Assembly (NCBI GenBank): GCA_022703115.1 | Contig: JAKLEK010000021.1 | Span: 1 to 13,408, forward strand | Source: Elusimicrobiota bacterium | Lineage (GTDB): Bacteria > Elusimicrobiota > Elusimicrobia > Elusimicrobiales > UBA9959 | Direction of reading: 5' to 3' | DNA length: 13,408 nucleotides | Shown here: positions 1 through 6,095 of the stretch, piece by piece | Position numbering within the stretch: position 1 is the first letter of the stretch | Layout: the number at the start of each line of letters is the position of its first letter | Translations under genes and position numbers: made by a program | Notes under the pieces: model-generated | The model's database searches: none | Told to the model about the DNA's origin: nothing | The model's input: the letters and a program-made list of their open reading frames with translations, nothing else

Positions 1-1
1 C

Positions 2-55
2 GGATTTTTCGCCCTGCTGAGCACCGCCTGGCTGCTGCGGGGGAAACTTCTATAA
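2..55 (+). CDS. C-terminal end of a possible membrane protein (partial)
   Basis: Reading from base 2 gives about 17 residues, mostly hydrophobic (G-F-F-A-L-L-S-T-A-W-L-L), then R-G-K-L-L and a TAA stop. This looks like the last membrane helix of a protein with a short basic tail, whose gene begins before the window. Its stop lies 16 bp from the stop of the convergent glycosyltransferase gene, a spacing that fits two genes meeting tail to tail. The fragment is too short to assign a family, and frame 1 is also open here, so the call rests only on hydrophobicity and spacing. Confidence 0.35.
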   Translation, partial: GFFALLSTAWLLRGKLL

Positions 56-71
56 ACCGCAAAGCGTCCCG

Positions 72-1190
72 CTACTTACGTTCCAGAAGCTCCCGGTAAT
101 AAAGGAAAGTTTTCCGCGCCATGGCTTCAACGGTGAAGTTCTCCTTTACAACGGCCAGCCCCCGGGCCGCCATGCCGCGCATGGCGGCCGGCTCTGAAAG
201 GGCGAACCTTAGCCGGACGTACAGCGCCTCGTCGTCGCCGGGAGGGAACAGCAGGCCGGTCTCCCGGTCGCGGACCAGTTCCCCGTTCCCGGAAATATCG
301 CTGGCCGCCACGGGGATGCCCATTGCCAGGGATTCCCGCATGGCGCCGCTCAAAGCCTCGCCTTTAACCGCGCAGTTCAGGCTCAGGGACAGCACCGACA
401 GGATATCGGGGACGTCGTGGCGGAGCCCCAGCGCCCGGACGCTTTCACGTGGCAGCCCTTTCCGCGCCAGCAGCTCCATGGCCGCCGGGGAATCGGTATC
501 GCGCCCCGCCAGGACCAGGACCGCCTTGCGGCCCTCGCGCAGGAGCCTGCCCACCGCTTCCGCGCAGACGTGCTGTCCCTTGTCGAAACTGAAATTTCCG
601 ATCAGCCCTATGACCGGCGCTCCGGGGGGCAGGGACAACTCCCGTATCACCCTTTCCGAAGGTGGGGCGGGCCTGAACCGGGAAGTATCCACTCCGCTGT
701 ATATGGTCCTTACCCTGTCCGGGGAAATGCCGTAATCCAGGAACTGGCGCCGTATGGATTCGGCCACGGCTATATAACCGTTCACAAGCCGGCTTTCATA
801 TTTAAGCCTTGCGAAGAAAGTACGCAGCAGCGGATGAGAGACCCTGCGCGCCGCCACCAGCACCGGGGTCCGGCCCGACAGCGCCTTGGCGAGCAGTCCC
901 ATGGCGTGCGCCTTGGGATGATGAGCGTGAACGATGTCCGGCTTCCAGCGCGCGATCAGCCGGGCCAACGCGTACGCGCGGATCAGGTCGTAGTCCCGGC
1001 GGGGGCGGAAGGACGAGACGGTCAGCCCCGCCTCCGACGCTTTCTTCCACAGGTCCCCGCCTTCCGGGCAGGCGACGAGATTCAGGTGCCCCAGGTCCCT
1101 TAGGCGGCCGGCAAGGGCCAGAGCCTGGGCGGCCCCTCCGGACCAGCCGGTACTTTCGCTCAGATGCAGCACCCTGAGATTGCGCTTCAT
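72..1190 (-). CDS. Glycosyltransferase family 4 (GT-B fold)
   Basis: A 372-residue protein of usual GT4 length that probably moves a sugar from a nucleotide-sugar donor to a glycan or lipid-linked acceptor at the cytoplasmic face of the membrane. The N-terminal acceptor half opens with a beta strand (VLHLSES) and the Gly-rich TGWSGGAAQAL loop (residues 14-24), then the strand DIVHAHHPKAHA (85-96). The C-terminal donor half begins near 193 (IGLIGNFSFDKGQ). Its E-x7-E motif is E278...E286 (EALSGAMRE), followed by G-I-P-V-A-A-S-D and TGLLFPPGD, as expected for retaining GT4 enzymes. The usual Gly-Arg before the Lys-Gly is Gly-Asn here (G198-N199, K204). No signal peptide or membrane span is visible. 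The ATG at 1190 starts directly on the first beta strand; no Shine-Dalgarno precedes it, and a -10-like box lies 6 nt upstream. Donor and acceptor cannot be told from sequence; lipopolysaccharide, capsule or glycolipid synthesis are all possible. Confidence 0.9.
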   Translation of the reverse strand: MKRNLRVLHLSESTGWSGGAAQALALAGRLRDLGHLNLVACPEGGDLWKKASEAGLTVSSFRPRRDYDLIRAYALARLIARWKPDIVHAHHPKAHAMGLLAKALSGRTPVLVAARRVSHPLLRTFFARLKYESRLVNGYIAVAESIRRQFLDYGISPDRVRTIYSGVDTSRFRPAPPSERVIRELSLPPGAPVIGLIGNFSFDKGQHVCAEAVGRLLREGRKAVLVLAGRDTDSPAAMELLARKGLPRESVRALGLRHDVPDILSVLSLSLNCAVKGEALSGAMRESLAMGIPVAASDISGNGELVRDRETGLLFPPGDDEALYVRLRFALSEPAAMRGMAARGLAVVKENFTVEAMARKTFLYYRELLERK

Positions 1191-1196
1191 AATAAG

Positions 1197-1202
1197 ATTC
1201 TA
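1197..1202 (-). promoter_or_regulatory. Candidate -10 box of the glycosyltransferase gene
   Basis: On the minus strand TAGAAT (5 of 6 to TATAAT) ends 6 nt before the ATG at 1190, in A+T-rich DNA. No convincing -35 lies 17-18 nt further upstream. Transcription from here would start at or next to the ATG, which would explain the absence of a ribosome binding site. It is weak on its own, but the arrangement recurs at 6083 and 9279. Confidence 0.35.
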
Positions 1203-1213
1203 TAAAATTAACC

Positions 1214-1277
1214 TGAATTCCGCAGGTAATGTAATATTCATTTTGGAAGTGAAGAAAAAATTATAGCGCGGAATTCA
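1214..1277. repeat. 10-bp inverted repeat flanking an A+T-rich block
   Basis: TGAATTCCGC at 1214-1223 is the exact reverse complement of GCGGAATTCA at 1268-1277, with 44 bp between. The interval is markedly A+T-rich and ends in AAAAAATTATAG, unlike the G+C-rich DNA around it. It lies between the divergent starts of the glycosyltransferase and the alcohol dehydrogenase, so it may be a paired operator for a looping regulator or the footprint of a small element. A weak + strand promoter may lie inside it: a poor -35 near 1237-1242 and TATAGC at 1262-1267. Confidence 0.5.
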
Positions 1278-1284
1278 CCGCGAA

Positions 1285-1489
1285 GGCCGTCAGTTGAGCA
1301 TAGCTCTTTGTACGGCACGCGCATGGATCAGCGGGCGGAGGGCCAAGCGCAATGTGCGCCGTGCCCGAAGCGGTGTATACCAATGCTTGCGCAGGTGCCG
1401 CGACAATGCACGGTGTGCGACAAGCGGCCTCCCGAAGGGCGCCCGCTATGCGGGCGGGAAAGCTCTACTGAGCTTTTCAGGTTATAACC
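1285..1489 (+). ncRNA. Structured leader or small RNA upstream of the alcohol dehydrogenase
   Basis: About 200 nt with no credible gene but a dense run of stem-loops in + orientation. These are GAGC-ATA-GCTC (1296-1306); a long pairing of 1314-1323 with 1355-1365 (one bulge), which competes with the local hairpin GCGCA-ATG-TGCGC (1347-1359); a compound hairpin in which 1385-1393 pairs with 1416-1425 around an inner GTGC/GCAC stem (1395-1398 with 1408-1411); a 7-bp stem at 1440-1456 with a TAT loop; and a 9-bp stem at 1457-1478 with a TACT loop. The last ends about 26 nt before the Shine-Dalgarno at 1505. Mutually exclusive pairings and closeness to the ribosome binding site suggest a cis-regulatory leader. 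I matched it to no known riboswitch consensus (TPP, cobalamin, SAM, glycine, c-di-GMP). It could instead be an independent RNA or a palindromic repeat element. Confidence 0.4.
1480..1489. promoter_or_regulatory. Perfect 10-bp palindrome GGTTATAACC, possible operator
   Basis: The palindrome sits 2 nt after the last stem-loop and 15 nt before the Shine-Dalgarno of the alcohol dehydrogenase. Its position in the untranslated leader could suit a repressor roadblock, or a small hairpin. It may be chance, since a 10-bp palindrome is not rare in a window of this size. Confidence 0.25.
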
Positions 1490-1504
1490 ATTCCAAGGTT
1501 TTCC

Positions 1505-1512
1505 GGAGGGGG
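1505..1512 (+). promoter_or_regulatory. Strong Shine-Dalgarno for the alcohol dehydrogenase
   Basis: GGAGGGGG lies 5 nt before the ATG at 1518 and fixes that start. It is the clearest ribosome binding site before any first-in-unit gene in this window. The contrast shows that this organism can use Shine-Dalgarno initiation even though several other units seem to lack it. Confidence 0.75.
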
Positions 1513-1517
1513 AACAC

Positions 1518-2663
1518 ATGAGGAATTTCACGTTCAGGAACCCGGTCAGGATAATTTTCGGGAAGGGGACCATCGCCAAGCTCGGACCGGAAGCGGCCCG
1601 CTCCGGACGCAGGGCGCTGCTCGTTTACGGCCGTGAAAGCATAAAAAAGAACGGGGTATACGACAAGGTGGCATTATCCCTGTCTGAAAGCGGCGTAACG
1701 GTCGTGGAGCATCCGGGTGTGCGGCCGAATCCCGTGCTGTCCCACGCTAGGGAAGGCGTGCGAAAAGCGCTGGACTCCGCCTGCGACATCGTGATAGCGG
1801 CCGGAGGCGGGTCCTCGATAGACGAGGCCAAGGCCATAGCCGCCGGCGCCGCGTACCGGGGGGACCTTTGGGACCTCTTCTCCGGAAAAGCCGCCGTAAA
1901 GGAGGCTCTGCCGATCTTCACCGTTCTTACCCTGCCGGCGACCGGGTCCGAAATGAACCAGGGCTGCGTAATAACGAACGATGAGACCAGGCAAAAGTTC
2001 TCGACCGCCTCGCCCAGCCTCTTCCCCAGGGTCTCGATCCTGGACCCGGAAACCACCCTTACTCTTCCCGCGGCCCAGACGGCCAACGGAGCGGTCGACG
2101 CGCTCGCCCACCTTTCCGAAGGCTACTTCACCACGTCGGACAGGGACGCAACCGTCACCGACGAGGTGGTGCACGCCCTGGCGCGCTCCGTCATAGCCGC
2201 CACGGAGCGTATCCTGTCCGACCCCCGCGATTACGGCGCGCGCGCGTCGATGATGTGGTCCGCGACCCTCTCGCTGAACGGACTGCAGTCCCTGGGATAC
2301 GGGGGAATAAGCTTTCCGAGCCACGCCATAGAACATTCTCTCAGCGCTCTCTACGATATCGCGCACGGAGCCGGACTCTCCGTCATCATGCCGGCCTGGT
2401 TCAAATACCATCTCGAGCACGACGGGCCTGAAAGGCTGGAAAAGTTCGGAAAGGCCGTGTTCGGGACCGGGAACGCGGAGGGGACTATCGGAGCTTTAGA
2501 GGAATGGTTCCGCAGGATAGGGAGCCCCGTCAGGCTTTCGGAAGCCGGCGTTCCGGCCTCGGATATTCCCCGGATATCCGGGAACGCCATGGGGCTTATA
2601 AAGCTCTGGGGAATGGACTACGACCGGGCGGCGGTAGAGGACATCCTCGGCCGCGCCGTCTGA
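1518..2663 (+). CDS. Iron-containing (group III) alcohol dehydrogenase, butanol dehydrogenase/YqhD-like
   Basis: A 381-residue cytosolic oxidoreductase, full length for the family, that interconverts an aldehyde and an alcohol using NAD(P)H and a bound divalent metal. The N-terminus MRNFTFRNPVRIIFGKG and YGRESIKKNGVYDK (37-50) match the BDH/YqhD branch. The Rossmann-type domain carries the nucleotide motif GGGSSID (96-102). The C-terminal helical domain has the metal ligands D194 and H198 (DALAH), H273 (IEHSLSA) and H283 (IAHGAG), in the spacing of YqhD. TLPATGSEMN (138-147) is also family-typical. The gene is monocistronic, has a good ribosome binding site and follows a structured leader. 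Its TGA directly abuts the convergent acyl-CoA synthetase stop. Ethanol or butanol formation, or detoxification of aldehydes, are equally possible; cofactor choice cannot be read with confidence. Confidence 0.93.
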   Translation: MRNFTFRNPVRIIFGKGTIAKLGPEAARSGRRALLVYGRESIKKNGVYDKVALSLSESGVTVVEHPGVRPNPVLSHAREGVRKALDSACDIVIAAGGGSSIDEAKAIAAGAAYRGDLWDLFSGKAAVKEALPIFTVLTLPATGSEMNQGCVITNDETRQKFSTASPSLFPRVSILDPETTLTLPAAQTANGAVDALAHLSEGYFTTSDRDATVTDEVVHALARSVIAATERILSDPRDYGARASMMWSATLSLNGLQSLGYGGISFPSHAIEHSLSALYDIAHGAGLSVIMPAWFKYHLEHDGPERLEKFGKAVFGTGNAEGTIGALEEWFRRIGSPVRLSEAGVPASDIPRISGNAMGLIKLWGMDYDRAAVEDILGRAV

Positions 2664-4934
2664 TCAGCCTTCCATCGCGTAACGCAGATATTCCCCGTAC
2701 CTGAGCGCCGCGCGGTCGGCGGAGCGGAAGACGGGGATCCCGAGTTCCAGGGCGCGGGCGCAATAAGGGTCGTACAGCTCTCCGGCCGCCACGCATAGGA
2801 TCAGCGGCGTCCTCTCTTGCCGCATAAGCTCGGCGGCCGGTCCCAGGAACGAGCGTTCCAGGTCGTCGGGATACTCGGAGCCGGAGGCCGGCAGCGTGTT
2901 CATGGCCGGTGTCAGCGGCACCATCGAAAGCAGTACCGCGCCGAATTCCCCGGAACGGAGGGCCAGCTCGGTCACCTTCCCGATCGCGGCGTCGGAGGCC
3001 ATCGGAGTTATATCGAGAGGGTTCTTCACGTCCACGATGGCGTCCAGCCTGTGCTCCTTCAGGGCTTTCCTTATGTCCCCCGCAAGACGGTCGCCCGCCG
3101 GCTCAGCGGAAAGCGGCGGCGCCGCCCTGTCCGCCATCCCGGCGGCCTCGAAACCGGCGTTGCTCATGAAAAAGACCCGGCCGGAACCCGGAGAGAAACC
3201 GGAAAAGTGGCAGGCCAGCATCGCCAGGTCGTTGAAGGAGTCGAAGTCGTCCGCGACCAGCGCGCCCGCGCGGCCGAGCACGGCCCTGGCGGCCTGGTAA
3301 TCGCCGGCTATGGAAGCGGTATGCCCCATCACGGCCTTCTGTCCGGCCGCAGTCCGTCCGGCCTTGTAGAGGACTATCTGCTTCCCTTTCTTTCTGGCCT
3401 TCTCGATCACCCGGGCCAGCAGAAGTCCGTCGGCGTACTTGAACCCCTCAATGTAAACCAGAATGACCTTAAGGTCCTCCTCTTCGGAAAGCCGGTCCAC
3501 GTAATCGACCACGGTGACGTCCTGCTGGTTGCCAACGGTAACGCTGTAAGCGGGCTTGAGCCAGGGCATCTTGCTGAGCGCGGAAATGACGAAAGCCCCG
3601 CTCTGGCTAACGAAAGCCGTTCCTGCCGTGCGCGGGTTCTCTCCCAGAGGATAGGCCATCTTGTACTCGGGGATGAAAAGGGTGTTCACTTTGGAACGCG
3701 GAAGCACTATCCCGAGGGAGTTCCCGCCGCTCAGCGCGAAATCCGGGTTCTTCAGCCTGGCGCGCTCGATCGCGCCCTCCACCCCGGCCGCCACGCCTTC
3801 GCTTCCGGCCTTCTCGCCCATGCCTCCGGAAATGAGGACCACCCCGTTGACCTTCCCGGACGCTCCGGCGGCCTCGAGCACGTCCGGGACCTCGGAGGAG
3901 GGAACCGCCACTACGTACATATCCACAGCGGCGGGCAGGGCGCCAGGCCCGGCGTAGCATTTGACCCCGTCGATCTCGGACACGCCTTCCTTCACGATGA
4001 ACAGCCTGCCGGGATCGAAACCCGCCTTGAGCATGTTGTTCAGGATAATGCGCGCCATATTGCTCTTCTTCTCGCTGACCCCGACCACGGCCACCGTGGC
4101 GGGGGCCAGGAGAGCCGAAACCCCTTTTCTGGAGGGCCGCGCGCGGCCCTTCTTAACGGCCGGCCTGAACCTCAGCACTCCATCCAGCGCTATGAGAGCG
4201 CCTTTGGATACGGCCAACGGATTGACCTCGAACTCCTCGATCGCGAACCTGGAAGCGCCTCCGTCCCTGAAATAGCGCATTATGTAAGCGAAAGCCTCCA
4301 GCCACTTCAGCATTTCGCCGTCCTGGACCGAACGCCGGGAGCCGCGCACCCTGCCGGACGCGTAACGCCAGGCCCAGTTCCCGTCCAGAAAGGCCTGCCA
4401 TTCCCCGGAATTGCGCGCCAGGTCGACCGGAACTATGCCGGGACCGGTACCGGGCCTCAGCGCCGAAGTCAGCCCTTCGGCGTGCGTCCCGCCCGCGCCG
4501 AGCGTGATCAAAGGACCGAAGGCGTCGTCCGACCTGGCGCCGAGCATGAATTCCTCGCCGAGAGCGAACGGGGAGTGCTCCGCGAACTCGCAGGCCATCA
4601 GACCTTCCGCCTCCGGGAACCGCCCCTTTACCGCCCGGACCGCCTTCTCCACTTCCGTCGTTTCCAGCGGCGATATCACGACTCCGCCCGCCTCGGTCTT
4701 GTGCAGCGTCCTGGAAGAGACGATCTTGATCACGACCTTGCCGCCGGACAGACTGGAGACGATATCCCCGGCCGCGCCGTCAAGTACCGCCGGCTCCGAC
4801 GGATAGAACAAGAACTTCGGCACGCTCAGTCCGGAAAGGGAAAGTATCTGGTATACTTCCGTCTCCAGAAGAGCGGTCCTGTTCTGAGCATGGGCCTTTT
4901 CGAGCACGGCTTCGATCGCGTCCAGTTTTTCCAT
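2664..4934 (-). CDS. Fused acetyl/acyl-CoA synthetase, ADP-forming (ATP-grasp first)
   Basis: A 756-residue enzyme that converts acyl-CoA + ADP + Pi to acid + ATP + CoA, giving substrate-level ATP in fermenters. Domain order is beta-like first: an ATP-grasp domain (about 15-260) with LHKTEAGG (77-84), whose H78 matches the beta-subunit histidine of the Pyrococcus enzyme, GAGGTHAEG (147-154) and EFEVNPLAV (234-242). A CoA-binding Rossmann domain (about 272-400, VAVVGVSEKK) follows. The succinyl-CoA-synthetase-like part has SGGNSLGI (402-409), FVSQSGAF (441-448) and GHTASIAGDY (537-546); H538 is the expected phosphohistidine. A further ligase-CoA domain reaches the C-terminus. The gene follows the PfkB-type kinase by 27 nt, with a weak GGCGGGAA ribosome site, so the two are probably cotranscribed. 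Acyl specificity is unknown: acetyl, propionyl, branched and aryl acids are all used in this family. Protein acetyltransferases of the Pat type share these domains but add a GNAT domain, which is absent here. Confidence 0.9.
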   Translation of the reverse strand: MEKLDAIEAVLEKAHAQNRTALLETEVYQILSLSGLSVPKFLFYPSEPAVLDGAAGDIVSSLSGGKVVIKIVSSRTLHKTEAGGVVISPLETTEVEKAVRAVKGRFPEAEGLMACEFAEHSPFALGEEFMLGARSDDAFGPLITLGAGGTHAEGLTSALRPGTGPGIVPVDLARNSGEWQAFLDGNWAWRYASGRVRGSRRSVQDGEMLKWLEAFAYIMRYFRDGGASRFAIEEFEVNPLAVSKGALIALDGVLRFRPAVKKGRARPSRKGVSALLAPATVAVVGVSEKKSNMARIILNNMLKAGFDPGRLFIVKEGVSEIDGVKCYAGPGALPAAVDMYVVAVPSSEVPDVLEAAGASGKVNGVVLISGGMGEKAGSEGVAAGVEGAIERARLKNPDFALSGGNSLGIVLPRSKVNTLFIPEYKMAYPLGENPRTAGTAFVSQSGAFVISALSKMPWLKPAYSVTVGNQQDVTVVDYVDRLSEEEDLKVILVYIEGFKYADGLLLARVIEKARKKGKQIVLYKAGRTAAGQKAVMGHTASIAGDYQAARAVLGRAGALVADDFDSFNDLAMLACHFSGFSPGSGRVFFMSNAGFEAAGMADRAAPPLSAEPAGDRLAGDIRKALKEHRLDAIVDVKNPLDITPMASDAAIGKVTELALRSGEFGAVLLSMVPLTPAMNTLPASGSEYPDDLERSFLGPAAELMRQERTPLILCVAAGELYDPYCARALELGIPVFRSADRAALRYGEYLRYAMEG

Positions 4935-4961
4935 GATATGTTCCCGCCGCGGCGCGCGGCG

Positions 4962-5903
4962 TCAGAGCTCCCTGACCTTGACCATTTTCGCCAGAATTCC
5001 GGACCTGGAACGGGAGATCAGCCCCGCGCCCAGGGTGAGACAGTCCGAAGCCGCGCAGCCGGAGGCCAGCTTCAGGTTCTCTTCGAAAGGAAGACCTTTG
5101 ATGAAGCCGGAAATGAAGCCGGCCATGAAGGAATCGCCCGCCCCGACCGCGCTCACGACCCGGCCGAGACGGGGAGGACGGACCTCCCACTCGCCGAACT
5201 GCGAGACGGCGAAGGTGGGCCTGGGACCGTCGGTGACTATGAGGGCCTTCAACCCGAGAGGAGAGCATTTCTCGAAGAACCGGCGCACGCGGCCGGCGGA
5301 GAAAAGGCCGCCCGCCACCTCCAGGAATTCCGAGCGGTTGATCTTGACTATATCCGCCCCGGCCTCTATCCCTTCCATCAGCGGGGCTCCGCTGGTATCG
5401 AACACGGTGAAACATCCGGCCTTTTTAAGCGAGGCCGTCATGCGGGAATAGAACCTGCGCCCGAGCCCCATGGCCATACGTCCGCATACGGCGGCCATAC
5501 GGAAACGGGAAGCCGCGCGGGACAGCGTCCGCAGCATCCGGCGCTGGGCTTCCGCCGGCACGTCCGGACCCTCTTCGTTGAGGTCCGTGGATCTGCCTCC
5601 GGCGTCCACGATCGAATAACAGATCCGGGACTCTCCGCGGGAGTGCCGGACCAGCAGGCCGGGCGCCTTTTCTCCCGGCAGGTTCTCGGCTATCCATCTG
5701 CCGTTGTGCCCGCTTATGAATCCGGAAACCGCCGCCCGGCATCCCAGTACGCCCAGCGCCCGCGCGACGTTGACCCCCTTGCCGCCCGCCTGCGCCATGG
5801 TTTCGGCTAGCCGGTGGGTACGGTCAGGTTTGAAAGCGGGTATGCGGACCGTTTTATCAACGGCCAGGTTAAGATTGACTACAAGCACTCTCTGAGAGTC
5901 CAT
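4962..5903 (-). CDS. PfkB-family sugar kinase, 1-phosphofructokinase-like
   Basis: A 313-residue ribokinase-fold protein of the length of 1-phosphofructokinase and tagatose-6-phosphate kinase, phosphorylating a sugar or sugar phosphate with ATP. Signature 1 is clear (AGGKGVNVARALG, 39-51), as is signature 2 (GAGDSFMAGF, 254-263) with catalytic base D257. Other family landmarks have drifted. The usual LNPAxD is LNLAVD (11-16), the SGSLPPG segment is CGRMAMG (140-146), and KPNxxE is KINRSE (187-192). Such positions bear on substrate contact, so fructose 1-phosphate should not be assumed. The ATG at 5903 opens the first beta strand; there is no Shine-Dalgarno, and only a weak TATCCT box 5 nt upstream (5909-5914, minus strand). 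It is the first gene of the unit with the acyl-CoA synthetase, which ties sugar phosphorylation to acid-forming ATP synthesis. Confidence 0.85.
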   Translation of the reverse strand: MDSQRVLVVNLNLAVDKTVRIPAFKPDRTHRLAETMAQAGGKGVNVARALGVLGCRAAVSGFISGHNGRWIAENLPGEKAPGLLVRHSRGESRICYSIVDAGGRSTDLNEEGPDVPAEAQRRMLRTLSRAASRFRMAAVCGRMAMGLGRRFYSRMTASLKKAGCFTVFDTSGAPLMEGIEAGADIVKINRSEFLEVAGGLFSAGRVRRFFEKCSPLGLKALIVTDGPRPTFAVSQFGEWEVRPPRLGRVVSAVGAGDSFMAGFISGFIKGLPFEENLKLASGCAASDCLTLGAGLISRSRSGILAKMVKVREL

Positions 5904-5959
5904 TTGGAAGGATAGGCTAGCATTTTTAGAGTAAATGTTTCAGCCCTGACGGTGACCGT

Positions 5960-6081
5960 GCCTTGTTACGGCACCTTCGCAAGAATTGGCCGTTTGAGGG
6001 CCATAGGCCTTGAGACGGCACCTTCGCAAGAATTGGCCGTTTGAGGGCCATAGGCCTTGAGACGGCACCTTCGCAAGAATT
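5960..6081. repeat. 47-bp tandem repeat, about 2.5 copies
   Basis: Units start at 5968, 6015 and 6062, exactly 47 bp apart. The first two are identical over their whole length; the third keeps its first 20 nt and then changes into TATAAT. A diverged six-base match (GCCTTG) at 5960-5965 suggests the array once began earlier. Within each unit GCCGT and ACGGC bracket a GGCC-ATA-GGCC core, so a transcript would fold into successive hairpins. 47 is not a multiple of three, so it is not a coding repeat. The array fills most of the region between the divergent PfkB kinase and AsmA genes. A small separate hairpin, GTGCC/GGCAC (5958-5974), overlaps its left end. Confidence 0.9.
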
Positions 6082-6088
6082 GTATAAT
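6057..6088 (+). promoter_or_regulatory. Candidate promoter of the AsmA-lipoprotein unit
   Basis: A perfect TATAAT lies at 6083-6088. The best -35 is TTGAGA at 6057-6062, spanning the junction of the second and third repeat units; the 20-nt spacer is longer than the usual 16-18. The -10 ends 7 nt before the ATG at 6096, so a transcript would begin at or next to that ATG. The -10 also overlaps the alternative ATG at 6087, which argues for 6096 as the start. Confidence 0.5.
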
Positions 6089-6095
6089 GAGCTCG

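Noticed and set aside
1285..1489. Known riboswitch, tRNA, RNase P RNA, 6S or SRP RNA
   Set aside because: I looked for their core sequence signatures by eye and found none; only the general stem-loop richness remains.
1294..1521. A 75-codon frame in the alcohol dehydrogenase leader
   Set aside because: It has no ribosome site, an Arg-rich translation with no motif, and runs through the stem-loops into the next gene's start; the structured-RNA reading explains the sequence better.
2817..5810. A 997-codon open frame on the + strand opposite the acyl-CoA synthetase and PfkB kinase
   Set aside because: Its translation is rich in Arg, Gly, His and Pro with no recognisable motif and runs across two well-supported genes on the other strand. 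It is the usual mirror frame of G+C-rich coding DNA.
5968..6081. CRISPR array
   Set aside because: The repeats are directly adjacent with no unique spacers between them, and there are no cas genes nearby.
6057..6095. Upstream TTG (6057) or ATG (6087) as start of the AsmA-like protein
   Set aside because: The TTG start lies in the tandem repeat and would add residues unlike a signal anchor. The ATG at 6087 overlaps the -10 box. MKKTGR at 6096 is the better anchor start, although 6087 is not excluded.
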